Assembly (NCBI RefSeq): GCF_003024605.1 | Contig: NZ_PYJQ01000001.1 | Location: forward strand, 26,001-90,000 | Direction: 5' to 3' | Length of the DNA: 64,000 bases | Source of the DNA: Rhizobium sp. JAB6 | GTDB taxonomy: Bacteria; Pseudomonadota; Alphaproteobacteria; Rhizobiales; Rhizobiaceae | The notes under the pieces: model-generated | The model's input: the letters and a program-made list of their open reading frames with translations, nothing else | Database searches by the model: none | What the model was told of the DNA's origin: nothing | Program-made: the position numbers and the translations under genes | Shown: in pieces, positions 8,789 through 17,297 of the stretch | Layout: every line of letters begins with the position of its first letter | Position numbering within the stretch: the first letter of the stretch is position 1

Positions 8789-8841
8789 ACTGCGGCACCG
8801 CCGCCTCCACAAAGACAGATGTTTTAGAAAAGGTCATCGAC

Positions 8842-10065
8842 ATGAGACGGGTAGTTGTTACGGGTCTGGGTATTGTCTCTTCGATTGGAAACAATGCTCA
8901 AGAAGTGACCGCCTCGCTGCGCGACGCCAAATCCGGCATTTCCTTCTCTCCCGATTTTGCCGAGCATGGCTTTAAGTGCCAGGTCTGGGGCGCGCCGAAG
9001 ATCGATACGACAGACCTGGTTGACCGCCGCGCCATGCGCTTCCTGTCGCAGGGCGGTGCCTGGAACCACGTGGCCATGAAGCAGGCGATCGCCGACAGCG
9101 GCCTTGAGGAAAGCGATATCACCAACGAGCGCACCGGCATCATAATGGGCTCCGGCGGCCCGTCGACCCGCACGCTGATCGAGGCGGCCGACATTACCCG
9201 CAAGAACAACAGCCCGAAGCGTATCGGCCCCTTCGCGGTGCCGAAGTCGATGTCGTCGACGGCCTCGGCCACGCTTGCCACCTGGTTCAAGATCCATGGC
9301 GTCAACTACTCCATCTCGTCGGCCTGCTCGACCTCGGCGCACTGCATCGGCAATGCCGCTGAAATGATCCAGTGGGGCAAGCAGGACGTCATGTTCGCCG
9401 GCGGCCACGAAGATCTCGACTGGACCATGTCGAACCTCTTCGATGCCATGGGCGCCATGTCCTCCGATTTCAACGAAAATCACCCGGAAACCGCCTCGCG
9501 CGCCTATGACGCCAAACGTGACGGTTTCGTCATCGCCGGCGGCGCCGGCGTGCTGGTCTTGGAAGAACTTGAGCATGCCAAGGCTCGCGGCGCCAAGATC
9601 TATGCCGAAATCATCGGCTACGGCGCTACCTCGGACGGCTACGACATGGTCGCGCCCTCGGGCGAGGGGGCCGTGCGCTGCATGCGCCAGGCGCTCGCCA
9701 CCGTGACGGGCGATATCGATTACATCAACACCCACGGCACCTCGACGCCGGTGGGCGACAGCAAGGAAATCGGCGCGATCCGCGAAGTCTTCGGCGACAA
9801 GATCCCGCCGATCCAGTCGACCAAGTCGCTGACGGGCCATTCGCTCGGCGCAGCAGGCGTTCAGGAATCGATCTACTCGATCCTGATGATGCAGGAGCGC
9901 TTCATCGGGGAAAGCGCTCATATTACTGAACTCGATCCGGAATTCGAAGGCGTGCCGATCGTGCGCAAGCGTATCGACAATGCAAAATTCGATATCGCTC
10001 TTTCGAACTCCTTCGGTTTCGGCGGCACCAACGCCACGCTCGTATTCCAGCGCTACAACGGATAA
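8842..10065 (+). CDS. fabB: Beta-ketoacyl-ACP synthase I
   Basis: FabB (407 aa) is the condensing enzyme that elongates FabA-derived cis-3-decenoyl-ACP. The thiolase-fold catalytic triad is complete: Cys162 in [10 protein letters not shown], His298 in [11 protein letters not shown] and His333 in [12 protein letters not shown] chose ATG 8842 ([10 protein letters not shown]), preceded by AAAGG; the frame extends upstream through fabA in another register and is spurious there. Second gene of the fabA-fabB-fabI operon; the next start lies 4 bp past the stop, so translation is probably coupled. Confidence 0.95.
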   Translation: MRRVVVTGLGIVSSIGNNAQEVTASLRDAKSGISFSPDFAEHGFKCQVWGAPKIDTTDLVDRRAMRFLSQGGAWNHVAMKQAIADSGLEESDITNERTGIIMGSGGPSTRTLIEAADITRKNNSPKRIGPFAVPKSMSSTASATLATWFKIHGVNYSISSACSTSAHCIGNAAEMIQWGKQDVMFAGGHEDLDWTMSNLFDAMGAMSSDFNENHPETASRAYDAKRDGFVIAGGAGVLVLEELEHAKARGAKIYAEIIGYGATSDGYDMVAPSGEGAVRCMRQALATVTGDIDYINTHGTSTPVGDSKEIGAIREVFGDKIPPIQSTKSLTGHSLGAAGVQESIYSILMMQERFIGESAHITELDPEFEGVPIVRKRIDNAKFDIALSNSFGFGGTNATLVFQRYNG

Positions 10066-10069
10066 GGCA

Positions 10070-10876
10070 ATGACGGGAATTATGCAGGGTAAGCGCGGCC
10101 TCATCATGGGCGTCGCAAACAACCATTCGATTGCCTGGGGTATTTCAAAGGCGTTGGCAGCCGAAGGCGCGGAACTGGCTTTCACCTTTCAGGGGGAGGC
10201 GCTTGGCAAGCGGGTGAAGCCGCTGGCAGCCGAAGTCGGCTCGGATTTCCTGCTGCCTTGCGATGTCGAGGATCTCGCTTCGGTCGATGCCGTCTTCGAC
10301 GCGATCAAGGAGCGCTGGGGCAAGCTGGACTTCGTCGTCCACGCCATCGGCTTTTCCGACAAGAACGAGCTGAAGGGGCTCTATGCCAACACCACGCGGG
10401 AGAATTTCACCCGCACCATGGTGATTTCCTGCTTCTCCTTCACAGAAGTCGCCAAGCGGGCCGCCGAGCTGATGACGGAAGGCGGCAGCATGCTGACGCT
10501 GACCTATAACGGTTCGACGCGCGTGATCCCGAACTACAACGTCATGGGCGTCGCCAAGGCAGCCCTCGAGGCATCCGTCCGCTACCTCGCGGCGGATTAC
10601 GGCCCACGCGGCATTCGCGTCAACGCCGTCTCCGCCGGTCCGATCCGGACGCTCGCCGGTGCCGGCATTTCCGATGCCCGCGCCATCCTGTCGTGGAACC
10701 AGCGCAACGCGCCGTTGCGCAAGTCCGTCACGATCGATCAGGTTGGCTCGTCGTCGCTCTATCTCCTGTCGGATTTGGCAGCAGGTGTCACCGGCGAAAT
10801 CCACTTCGTCGATGCCGGCTACAACATCACGTCGATGCCGACGCTGGAAACGCTGTCGAGCGCAGACGCGGAGTAA
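10070..10876 (+). CDS. fabI: Enoyl-ACP reductase (NADH)
   Basis: FabI (268 aa) reduces trans-2-enoyl-ACP with NADH in the last step of each fatty acid elongation cycle. It is an SDR-fold enzyme with GVANNHSIAWGI at the nucleotide-binding site and the FabI-type catalytic Tyr146, Tyr156 and Lys163 (NYNVMGVAK). Start ATG 10070 follows AAGG at the end of fabB; a second in-frame ATG lies 12 bp later. Rhizobia often carry a second FabI; this copy belongs to the fab operon. FabI is the target of triclosan-type inhibitors. Confidence 0.95.
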   Translation: MTGIMQGKRGLIMGVANNHSIAWGISKALAAEGAELAFTFQGEALGKRVKPLAAEVGSDFLLPCDVEDLASVDAVFDAIKERWGKLDFVVHAIGFSDKNELKGLYANTTRENFTRTMVISCFSFTEVAKRAAELMTEGGSMLTLTYNGSTRVIPNYNVMGVAKAALEASVRYLAADYGPRGIRVNAVSAGPIRTLAGAGISDARAILSWNQRNAPLRKSVTIDQVGSSSLYLLSDLAAGVTGEIHFVDAGYNITSMPTLETLSSADAE

Positions 10877-10892
10877 GCTTCCCATCTCAGCC

Positions 10893-10914
10893 GTCCTCCC
10901 GGCCAAAACCGGGA
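10893..10914 (+). terminator. Hairpin after fabI
   Basis: CCTCCCGG pairs with CCGGGAGG around CCAAAA. There is no T-run, so termination is only possible, not certain. Confidence 0.4.
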
Positions 10915-10951
10915 GGATCGAATTTCCGGATATCCTTCCAGAGGATTCCCG

Positions 10952-11530
10952 ATGACGTCGAACGACGCAGAACCTTTGGCATTGACCGGCCGTCTTATCC
11001 TTCGCCGCTTTGTGCCGGAGGATTTTGCCGCCTATAGCGCCTATCGCTCCCTGCCGGAGATCTATCGTTTCCTTTACCGCGATCCTCTCTCGTCCGAAGC
11101 GATGAGGGAGCGTTTCGATATCAGCCTGAATTCCCCTTTCTCCGAAGATGGAGATACGCTGCTATGTGCCATCATTCGGCGCGAGGATGGCGCTTTGGTG
11201 GGTGATGTCGGCCTGACATTCGCAAACAAGGCCGCACTTCAAGCCGAGCTCGGCTATACCTGCAACCCAGCCTATGCCAGGAAGGGATATGTTACCGAGG
11301 CGGCGCGAGCCATGATTACCCTGGGCTTCGAAAAATTTGGTTTTCACCGGATCTTTGCGCGGCTGGATGCAAAAAATGCCGGCTCAATCGGCGTCGTCGA
11401 ACGGCTTGGCCTGCGTCGCGAGGCGCTTCTGATCGAAAACGACCGCTTCAACGGCAAATGGGGCGACGAATGCGTCTACGCCGTGTTGAGCCGGGAATGG
11501 GCGGCAAGCGCGTCGGAACGAAGCTCGTGA
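10952..11530 (+). CDS. RimJ/RimL-type GNAT N-acetyltransferase
   Basis: A 192-aa Gcn5-related acetyltransferase. The N-terminal TGRLILRRFVPEDF and central ELGYTCNPAYARKGYVTEAARAM, containing the acetyl-CoA pyrophosphate-binding (R/Q)xxGx(G/A)-like element, followed by FHRIFARLDAKNAGSIGVVERLGL, define the RimJ/RimL subfamily that acetylates protein N-termini or small amines. The substrate here is unknown. A GAGGA ribosome site precedes the ATG. It stands alone after fabI and converges with the methyltransferase gene. Confidence 0.85.
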   Translation: MTSNDAEPLALTGRLILRRFVPEDFAAYSAYRSLPEIYRFLYRDPLSSEAMRERFDISLNSPFSEDGDTLLCAIIRREDGALVGDVGLTFANKAALQAELGYTCNPAYARKGYVTEAARAMITLGFEKFGFHRIFARLDAKNAGSIGVVERLGLRREALLIENDRFNGKWGDECVYAVLSREWAASASERSS

Positions 11531-11570
11531 GCCCCGCAAAAAATGGCGGCCATCCGACCGCCATCATTGA

Positions 11571-12587
11571 TTACTTCTTTGCCCAGAGCACCTTGTAGCG
11601 AGCGTTGCGGCAAGTCTCGCCGAACTCCTTGAAATTCTCCCCTAGCACGGGTTCGTAGGGCAGGCCGCGATTGGCAACCAGCATCAGCCGTCCGCCGCCG
11701 CGCAGTGCCGAAGAGGCCGTCTTGATCATCGCCTGGCCGAGCGATGGCTCGGCGGCGTGGCCCTCATGGAAGGGCGGATTCATGATGATCAGGTCATACT
11801 TGTCCTTGACCGGCTCGCTTGCCAGATCGTGCCAGAAGAAGCGCTGGGCGACCTTCGGGCAATGCGACAGCAGATTGGCGCGTGCGGCCTCCAGAGAGCC
11901 GTAGTGGGCTTCGTAGAGGTCGATGCGCTCGATCCTTGGCGATTTCATTGCCAGCTCGACGGAGAGATAGCCCCAGCCGGCGCCGAAATCGGCGGCATCG
12001 CCGGCAAAGTCGGTCGGCAGGCGCGAGGCGAGAAGTTCGGAGCCGGCATCGATACGGTCATGGGAGAACATGCCGGGCGCCGTGGTGAAACTGTCGTCGA
12101 CGCGCGTTGCCGGCTTTGCGAGCTGCGCCGTCAAAAGCTTGATATCGGCGGGACGCGCGAACCAGAAGGCGACGCCGTGATATTTAGGCATATGCTCGAT
12201 TGCAAGGCCGAAGGCCTCGATGCGCTTGCGCAGCGGCTGGATGCCGTCTTCCTTGCCGCCGGCAACGAGGATGAGGCCGCCTTCCTTTACACGCGACAGC
12301 GCTTCGGCGATGCGATCTTCATTCTCGCCCTTGTGCTTGCCGCAGAGCACCAGCGCGCCGTCATAGCCTTCGCCTTCGATTTCCGGCGTCACAACAATGC
12401 GCTGCGCCTGTAGCTGCCGATAGAAGGGGCGGAAACCCTGGACGGCCGAAAGCTCGGCGGCAAAGCCCTCCGGCAGCGCAAAGCCCGCTTCGGCGCCGAG
12501 AAACAGGATGCGCTGACCCTCGCCGGGCGCGTCGATGGTGCCGGAGGCAAAGGGATGGAACAGGGTCTTCAGGGCATCGCGGCTCAT
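11571..12587 (-). CDS. RsmC-like class I SAM-dependent methyltransferase
   Basis: A 338-aa methyltransferase with the two-domain layout of RsmC, the 16S rRNA (guanine1207-N2) methyltransferase. The N-terminal half is the degenerate MTase-like domain. The C-terminal half carries the SAM motif DFGAGWGYLSVELA (about 197-210) and the catalytic NPPFHEG (about 270-276) typical of N-methyltransferases acting on exocyclic amines. Length and order fit RsmC; whether the target is G1207 is inferred from homology. It converges with the upstream GNAT gene. Confidence 0.8.
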   Translation of the reverse strand: MSRDALKTLFHPFASGTIDAPGEGQRILFLGAEAGFALPEGFAAELSAVQGFRPFYRQLQAQRIVVTPEIEGEGYDGALVLCGKHKGENEDRIAEALSRVKEGGLILVAGGKEDGIQPLRKRIEAFGLAIEHMPKYHGVAFWFARPADIKLLTAQLAKPATRVDDSFTTAPGMFSHDRIDAGSELLASRLPTDFAGDAADFGAGWGYLSVELAMKSPRIERIDLYEAHYGSLEAARANLLSHCPKVAQRFFWHDLASEPVKDKYDLIIMNPPFHEGHAAEPSLGQAMIKTASSALRGGGRLMLVANRGLPYEPVLGENFKEFGETCRNARYKVLWAKK

Positions 12588-12649
12588 GGGCGTGATCTCG
12601 TTATTGTTTCATCGATTGGGCCTGCGGGCAGGTGTCTGTCCTAGTGCTT

Positions 12650-12704
12650 GCCCCTCACCCTAGCCCTCTCCCCGCAATGCGGGGAGAGGGCTAGGGTGAG
12701 GGGC
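12650..12704. repeat. Perfect 26-bp palindrome with 3-nt loop (RIME/REP-like)
   Basis: Positions 12650-12675 are exactly complementary to 12679-12704. The arms contain CCCCTCACCC, TAGCCCTCTCC and CCGC, the CCCCTCA...CTCCCCGC signature of rhizobial intergenic mosaic repeats. It lies between the RsmC-like and pnp genes. Confidence 0.85.
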
Positions 12705-12750
12705 TGGGCACAGAATTTCGGAAAGCCGAAATCGCCAGCCTCTTCAATAT

Positions 12751-12780
12751 AAAAAGGGCGCGGAAAAGATCCCGCGCCCC
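12751..12780 (-). terminator. Rho-independent terminator of the rimP-pnp operon
   Basis: GGGCGCGG (12756-12763) pairs with CCGCGCCC (12772-12779). On the minus strand the stem is followed by a five-T run, 20 bp after the pnp stop. Confidence 0.88.
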
Positions 12781-12802
12781 GGAACTTGGATGAAGGCGCA
12801 GC

Positions 12803-14941
12803 TTATTCGGCCGCGTCGTCCTTCTTCTTTTCGGTAGCGATTTCCTGGCCGGTGGCTTGGTCGACGACCTTCATGGAAAGGCGAACCTTGCCGCGCTCGT
12901 CGAAGCCGAGCAGCTTGACCCAGACCTTGTCGCCTTCCTTGACGACGTCCTGCGTCTTGGCAACGCGCTCGGAAGCGAGCTGCGAGATGTGGACGAGGCC
13001 GTCACGGGCGCCGAAGAAGTTGACGAAAGCGCCGAAATCGGCGGTCTTGACAACGGTGCCTTCGTAGATCTGGCCGACTTCCGGCTCGGCGACAATCGAG
13101 TGGATCCACTTGCGGGCCGCTTCGATTTCCTTGCCGGAGGAGGAGGCGATCTTGACGGTGCCGTCGTCCTCGATGTTGATCTTGGCGCCGGTCTTCTCGA
13201 CGATTTCGCGGATGATCTTGCCGCCGGAGCCGATGACTTCGCGGATCTTGTCGACCGGAATGTTCATGACTTCGATGCGCGGGGCGAATTCGCCGAGCTG
13301 GCCGCGGCTTTCGGAGATGGCCTTGGCCATTTCGCCGAGGATATGCAGGCGGCCACCCTTTGCCTGGTTCAGAGCGACTTTCATGATCTCTTCGGTGATG
13401 CCGTCGATCTTGATGTCCATCTGCAGCGAGGTGATGCCTGCTTCCGTGCCGGCAACCTTGAAGTCCATGTCGCCGAGGTGGTCTTCGTCACCCAGGATGT
13501 CGGAGAGAACGGCGAAACGCTCTTCTTCCTTGATCAGGCCCATGGCGATACCGGCAACCGGCTTTGCCAGCGGCACGCCGGCATCCATCAGCGCCAGCGA
13601 GGTGCCGCAGACGGTCGCCATCGAGGAAGAGCCGTTGGACTCGGTGATCTCAGAGACGACGCGCAGCGTGTAGGGGAACTGTTCAGCCGACGGCAGCATC
13701 GGGTGGATGGCGCGCCATGCGAGCTTGCCATGCCCGATTTCGCGGCGGCCCGGGGAGCCCATGCGGCCAGTTTCGCCGACCGAGTAGGGCGGGAAGTTGT
13801 AGTGCAGCATGAAGTTTTCTTTGTACATGCCGGTCAGGCTGTCGACATACTGCTCGTCTTCGCCGGTGCCGAGCGTGGCAACGACGATTGCCTGCGTCTC
13901 ACCGCGGGTGAAGAGCGCGGAACCGTGCGTGCGCGGCAGCAGGCCGACTTCGGCAACGATCGGGCGAACCGTCTGCAGGTCGCGGCCGTCGATGCGGCTG
14001 GACGTGTCGAGAATGTTCCACCGAACGATCTTCGCCTGCAGGTGCTTGAAGATGGCGCCGACTTCTTCGGCCGTGTACTTGGCTTCGCCTTCCTCCGGCA
14101 GGAAGTGCGCCTTCACCTTGGCCTTGACGGCGTCGACGGCGGCATAGCGATCGGCCTTCTGGGTGATCTTGTAGGCGTCGCGCAGTTCTGCTTCGGCGAG
14201 GCCGAGCATTTCCTTCTCGAGCTCGGAATAGTCTTCCGGCTGGAAGTCGCGGGGCTCCTTGGCAGCCACTTCGGCGAGCTTGATGATCGCGTCGATGACG
14301 GGCTGGAAGCCGCGGTGACCGAACATGACGGCGCCGAGCATGATGTCCTCAGGCAGTTCCTTGGCTTCGGATTCGACCATCAGAACGGCTTCCTGCGTGC
14401 CGGCGACGACGAGGTCGAGGCTCGATTCGTCCATCTCGTCGAGATGTGGGTTCAGCACGTATTCGCCGTTGATGTAGCCGACGCGGGCACCGCCGATCGG
14501 GCCCATGAAGGGAATGCCGGAAAGCGTCAGAGCTGCCGAGGTCGCGACCATGGCCAGGATGTCCGGATCGTTTTCGAGGTCATGCTGGATGACCGTGACG
14601 ACGACCTGCGTGTCGTTCTTGTAGCCTTCCGGGAAGAGCGGGCGGATCGGGCGGTCGATCAGGCGGGAAACGAGCGTTTCGTTTTCGCTCGGGCGTCCTT
14701 CGCGCTTGAAGTAGCCGCCAGGGATCTTGCCGGCTGCGTAGGTCTTTTCCTGGTAGTTGACGGTGAGCGGGAAGAAGTCCTGGCCCGGCTTCGGCGCCTT
14801 GGCGGAAACCACGGTCGCAAGCACCACGGTCTCGCCATAGGTGGCAACGACGGCGCCATCGGCTTGGCGGGCGATCTTGCCGGTTTCGAGCTTCAGCGGG
14901 CGGCCTGCCCACTCGATTTCGACGGTATGGATATCGAACAT
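12803..14941 (-). CDS. pnp: Polyribonucleotide nucleotidyltransferase
   Basis: PNPase (712 aa) is a phosphorolytic 3'-to-5' exoribonuclease and degradosome component. It contains two RNase PH domains (about 1-220 and 310-540), an alpha-helical linker, a KH domain ([15 protein letters not shown] near 560-574) and a C-terminal S1 domain (about 620-690). The second RNase PH domain has the catalytic [17 protein letters not shown] and [12 protein letters not shown] motifs. ATG 14941 ([11 protein letters not shown]) has AAGGA upstream; the longer frame to 15109 is non-coding leader. Last gene of the operon after rpsO. The 325-bp leader (14942-15266) contains the rpsO terminator and probably the autoregulatory RNase III/PNPase site known in other bacteria. 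Confidence 0.97.
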   Translation of the reverse strand: MFDIHTVEIEWAGRPLKLETGKIARQADGAVVATYGETVVLATVVSAKAPKPGQDFFPLTVNYQEKTYAAGKIPGGYFKREGRPSENETLVSRLIDRPIRPLFPEGYKNDTQVVVTVIQHDLENDPDILAMVATSAALTLSGIPFMGPIGGARVGYINGEYVLNPHLDEMDESSLDLVVAGTQEAVLMVESEAKELPEDIMLGAVMFGHRGFQPVIDAIIKLAEVAAKEPRDFQPEDYSELEKEMLGLAEAELRDAYKITQKADRYAAVDAVKAKVKAHFLPEEGEAKYTAEEVGAIFKHLQAKIVRWNILDTSSRIDGRDLQTVRPIVAEVGLLPRTHGSALFTRGETQAIVVATLGTGEDEQYVDSLTGMYKENFMLHYNFPPYSVGETGRMGSPGRREIGHGKLAWRAIHPMLPSAEQFPYTLRVVSEITESNGSSSMATVCGTSLALMDAGVPLAKPVAGIAMGLIKEEERFAVLSDILGDEDHLGDMDFKVAGTEAGITSLQMDIKIDGITEEIMKVALNQAKGGRLHILGEMAKAISESRGQLGEFAPRIEVMNIPVDKIREVIGSGGKIIREIVEKTGAKINIEDDGTVKIASSSGKEIEAARKWIHSIVAEPEVGQIYEGTVVKTADFGAFVNFFGARDGLVHISQLASERVAKTQDVVKEGDKVWVKLLGFDERGKVRLSMKVVDQATGQEIATEKKKDDAAE

Positions 14942-15266
14942 ATCTTGTCCTTGCATGATGCGGGAAAAGGCGCCGTCGCCGACGAATTCGGCAGGGCACA
15001 TCTTCGACCGCACGAAATGTGACGCATCACGGGCAAGACAACGAGAGGCTTTCGAAGATCGGCCGAAGCATGAAGCTTCGGCTGAAAGCATCCGGCAATC
15101 CTGCCCCATGACAGGTCAACGGTTGTTGTTGGCAGCACCGGCCCATCCGGCCTGCCGTCGGTCTCGCATCGCACCGGCATAAGGCGCGAGGGAAACTGGT
15201 CTCAAGGGTTCATACCCTTCATAAGCATCCGGCGGGCGTTCAGGTGAACGCCCGCCGGAAATTCCG
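14942..15266. other. rpsO-pnp intergenic leader
   Basis: This stretch has no gene. It holds the rpsO terminator hairpin (15229-15258), several smaller inverted repeats (for example GAAGCATGAAGCTTC near 15063-15077) and the pnp ribosome site. In other bacteria the pnp leader is cut by RNase III; nothing more specific is visible. Confidence 0.5.
15229..15258 (-). terminator. Hairpin after rpsO
   Basis: A perfect 13-bp stem, CCGGCGGGCGTTC (15229-15241) with GAACGCCCGCCGG (15246-15258), has a 4-nt loop just past the rpsO stop. No T-run follows on the minus strand, so it may be a partial terminator or an RNA-processing and stability element. Confidence 0.7.
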
Positions 15267-15536
15267 TTAGCGGCGGATACCGAGGCTGGTGATCAGCTTG
15301 GTATAACGGCCTTCGTCTTTGTTCTTGAGGTAGTCAAGAAGCGAGCGCCGGCTGGAAACCATCGTCAGGAGGCCACGACGGGAGTGGTTGTCCTTCTTGT
15401 GGTCCTTGAAGTGTTCCGTGAGGTTGTTGATGCGCTCGGTCAGGATCGCAACCTGGACTTCCGGAGAACCGGTGTCGCCTTCGGCGGTAGCGTATTCCTT
15501 GATCAGCGCAGCCTTGCGCTCAGCAGTGATCGACAT
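15267..15536 (-). CDS. rpsO: 30S ribosomal protein S15
   Basis: S15 (89 aa) is the primary 16S rRNA-binding protein that nucleates the central domain of the 30S platform. The whole family pattern is present: [21 protein letters not shown], the [12 protein letters not shown] loop and [15 protein letters not shown] 15536 is preceded by AAAGGA; upstream in-frame sequence is not S15-like. It sits between truB and pnp, the standard order. Confidence 0.97.
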   Translation of the reverse strand: MSITAERKAALIKEYATAEGDTGSPEVQVAILTERINNLTEHFKDHKKDNHSRRGLLTMVSSRRSLLDYLKNKDEGRYTKLITSLGIRR

Positions 15537-15710
15537 CGGATGGTCCTTTCTATGAGAGGAGATTGAAGTCGCCAAACGCCGGGATGTCGTCCAGCATTGG
15601 CCGCGAATGCAATCAGGCATGCCCGATGCTGGCGCTGCCTATAGACCATTTGGAGCGCAAAGGGAAGAGCATCGTGTCTTTGCCTCCTCTCCGTCGGAGA
15701 GAAGGCCTTT

Positions 15711-16643
15711 TTAGGTAAACACCCGCTTCGGACGAAATTCGCCCTGGCCGATCTCGCCGATGGCGATCAGCTTGCCGCGTGCCGTGGCATAGGCCTCGGT
15801 CTCGGCAACCGGCGCATCCCGGCCACGCACCAGGATCGGGTTGCCCATCTTCAGGCGATGCGCCTGGTCGTCGTTGATGACGAGATGCGGCAGCGAAGAA
15901 AGAGCTTCCGCCGTATCGATCAGGAGCGCATCGAGCGCTGCGAGCCGTTCGTCCGCATCCTCGATCTCTTCCAGAGCCACGAGGTCGGCAAGCGGCACCA
16001 TCGTCTCCTCGGCAAAGGGCGCGACGAAGCTGCGGCGCAGGCCGGAAATATGGCCGTAGCAGCCAAGATCGCGGCCGAAATCGCGGGCGAGCGCGCGGAC
16101 ATAGGTGCCCTTGCCGCATTCCACTTCGAAATGCGCCGTATTGGCGTCCGGGCAGGCAAGCAGCGTCAGGCGGAAAATCTCGACTTCGCGCGAAGGGATC
16201 TCGACCGTTTCGCCTTCGCGGGCCAGGTCATAGGCTCGTTCGCCCGATATCTTGATGGCGGAGAACTGCGGCGGGATCTGGTTGATGACACCCGTATAAT
16301 TCGGCAGCAACGCGCGGATAGCCTCTTCGCTCGGACGTTTGTCGGAGGTGGCGGTCACGGCGCCTTCGAGGTCGTCGGAGGCGCGTTCCTCGCCCCAAGT
16401 CACGGTGAATTCATAGATCTTGCGGCCATCCATGACATAGGGGACCGTCTTGGTGGCGTCGCCGAGCGCGATCGGCAGCATGCCGGAGGCGAGCGGATCG
16501 AGCGTACCGGCATGGCCGGCCTTCTGGGCCTTGAACAGCCATTTGATTTTGGAAACGGCTTCGGTCGAGCCGAAATCCACCGGCTTGTCGAGGATGAGCC
16601 AGCCCGAAATCGGACGGCCCTTGGACTTGCGTGGCTTGGACAT
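15711..16643 (-). CDS. truB: tRNA pseudouridine(55) synthase
   Basis: TruB (310 aa) makes pseudouridine 55 in the T-loop of tRNAs. The catalytic motif [12 protein letters not shown] has the essential Asp at 49. [13 protein letters not shown] near the N-terminus, [18 protein letters not shown] and [16 protein letters not shown] are further family motifs, and a C-terminal PUA-like part follows. Normal length. It lies 12 bp after rbfA in the rimP-to-pnp operon. Confidence 0.96.
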   Translation of the reverse strand: MSKPRKSKGRPISGWLILDKPVDFGSTEAVSKIKWLFKAQKAGHAGTLDPLASGMLPIALGDATKTVPYVMDGRKIYEFTVTWGEERASDDLEGAVTATSDKRPSEEAIRALLPNYTGVINQIPPQFSAIKISGERAYDLAREGETVEIPSREVEIFRLTLLACPDANTAHFEVECGKGTYVRALARDFGRDLGCYGHISGLRRSFVAPFAEETMVPLADLVALEEIEDADERLAALDALLIDTAEALSSLPHLVINDDQAHRLKMGNPILVRGRDAPVAETEAYATARGKLIAIGEIGQGEFRPKRVFT

Positions 16644-16655
16644 TCTCTGTCTCTG

Positions 16656-17063
16656 TTATTGATCTTGGTCGTTGTCGTCGTCGAGATCGCGGCTGACCTC
16701 GGGCGAGCGCAGAAGCGCGTCGATCTTCTTGTAATTGTCGAAGCTCGTATCGTCGCGGAAGCGGACTTCCGGCATATACTTCATCTGGCGAAGCTGCGGA
16801 CCGAGGCGGCCGCGGATATATTTCGCATGGCGGTTCAGCGCCTCGATGACGGCGCCGTGGTCGGCGACGCCAAGCGGGGTTACGAAGGCGGTCGCGATCT
16901 TCAGATCGGGCGACATGCGCACTTCGGAAATGGAGATTACGGTGCGCTCGATCAGCTCGTCGCGCACTTCGCCGCGCTGCAGAACCTGCGTAATCGCTGA
17001 GCGCACCTGCTCGCCGACGCGAAGCATGCGCTGCGAAGGCGCGGAAGAAGTTGGTCTGGTCAT
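16656..17063 (-). CDS. rbfA: 30S ribosome-binding factor A
   Basis: RbfA (135 aa) is a KH-like assembly factor that binds immature 30S subunits and helps process 16S rRNA, notably in the cold. The chain shows [23 protein letters not shown] at the N-terminus, [20 protein letters not shown] in the core and [22 protein letters not shown] near the end, all diagnostic. The acidic tail (DDDNDQDQ) is usual in rhizobia. An infB terminator hairpin sits upstream, so rbfA-truB may be served partly by read-through. Confidence 0.95.
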   Translation of the reverse strand: MTRPTSSAPSQRMLRVGEQVRSAITQVLQRGEVRDELIERTVISISEVRMSPDLKIATAFVTPLGVADHGAVIEALNRHAKYIRGRLGPQLRQMKYMPEVRFRDDTSFDNYKKIDALLRSPEVSRDLDDDNDQDQ

Positions 17064-17244
17064 GGTTGTTCCGTTAGCAGCGTCCTTTGGACGCGATAAA
17101 GCGGGTCAAATGACTCCATCCGGGGCAAAGGTCAAGGCTGGACAGGTTTTGCTGCCCGCCAGAAGCCGCGAATCCTTGTGAAAGCGGCATCTTGAGCGCC
17201 CCGAAGGCTTCGAACCGGCTCTCCTTGCGCGTGACGCGTAAGAA

Positions 17245-17270
17245 AAAACCGCCGGTTTCGGCCGGCGGTT
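17245..17270 (-). terminator. Terminator after infB
   Basis: AACCGCCGG (17247-17255) pairs with CCGGCGGTT (17262-17270); on the minus strand a six-T run follows. It lies inside the operon between infB and rbfA, so it probably reduces rather than abolishes downstream transcription. Confidence 0.8.
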
Positions 17271-17297
17271 TTGATATCTAGCAAATCGAAAAGTTGC

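Noticed and set aside
12857..15022. Long plus-strand frame opposite pnp
   Set aside because: It is a codon-bias shadow of pnp without any protein motif.
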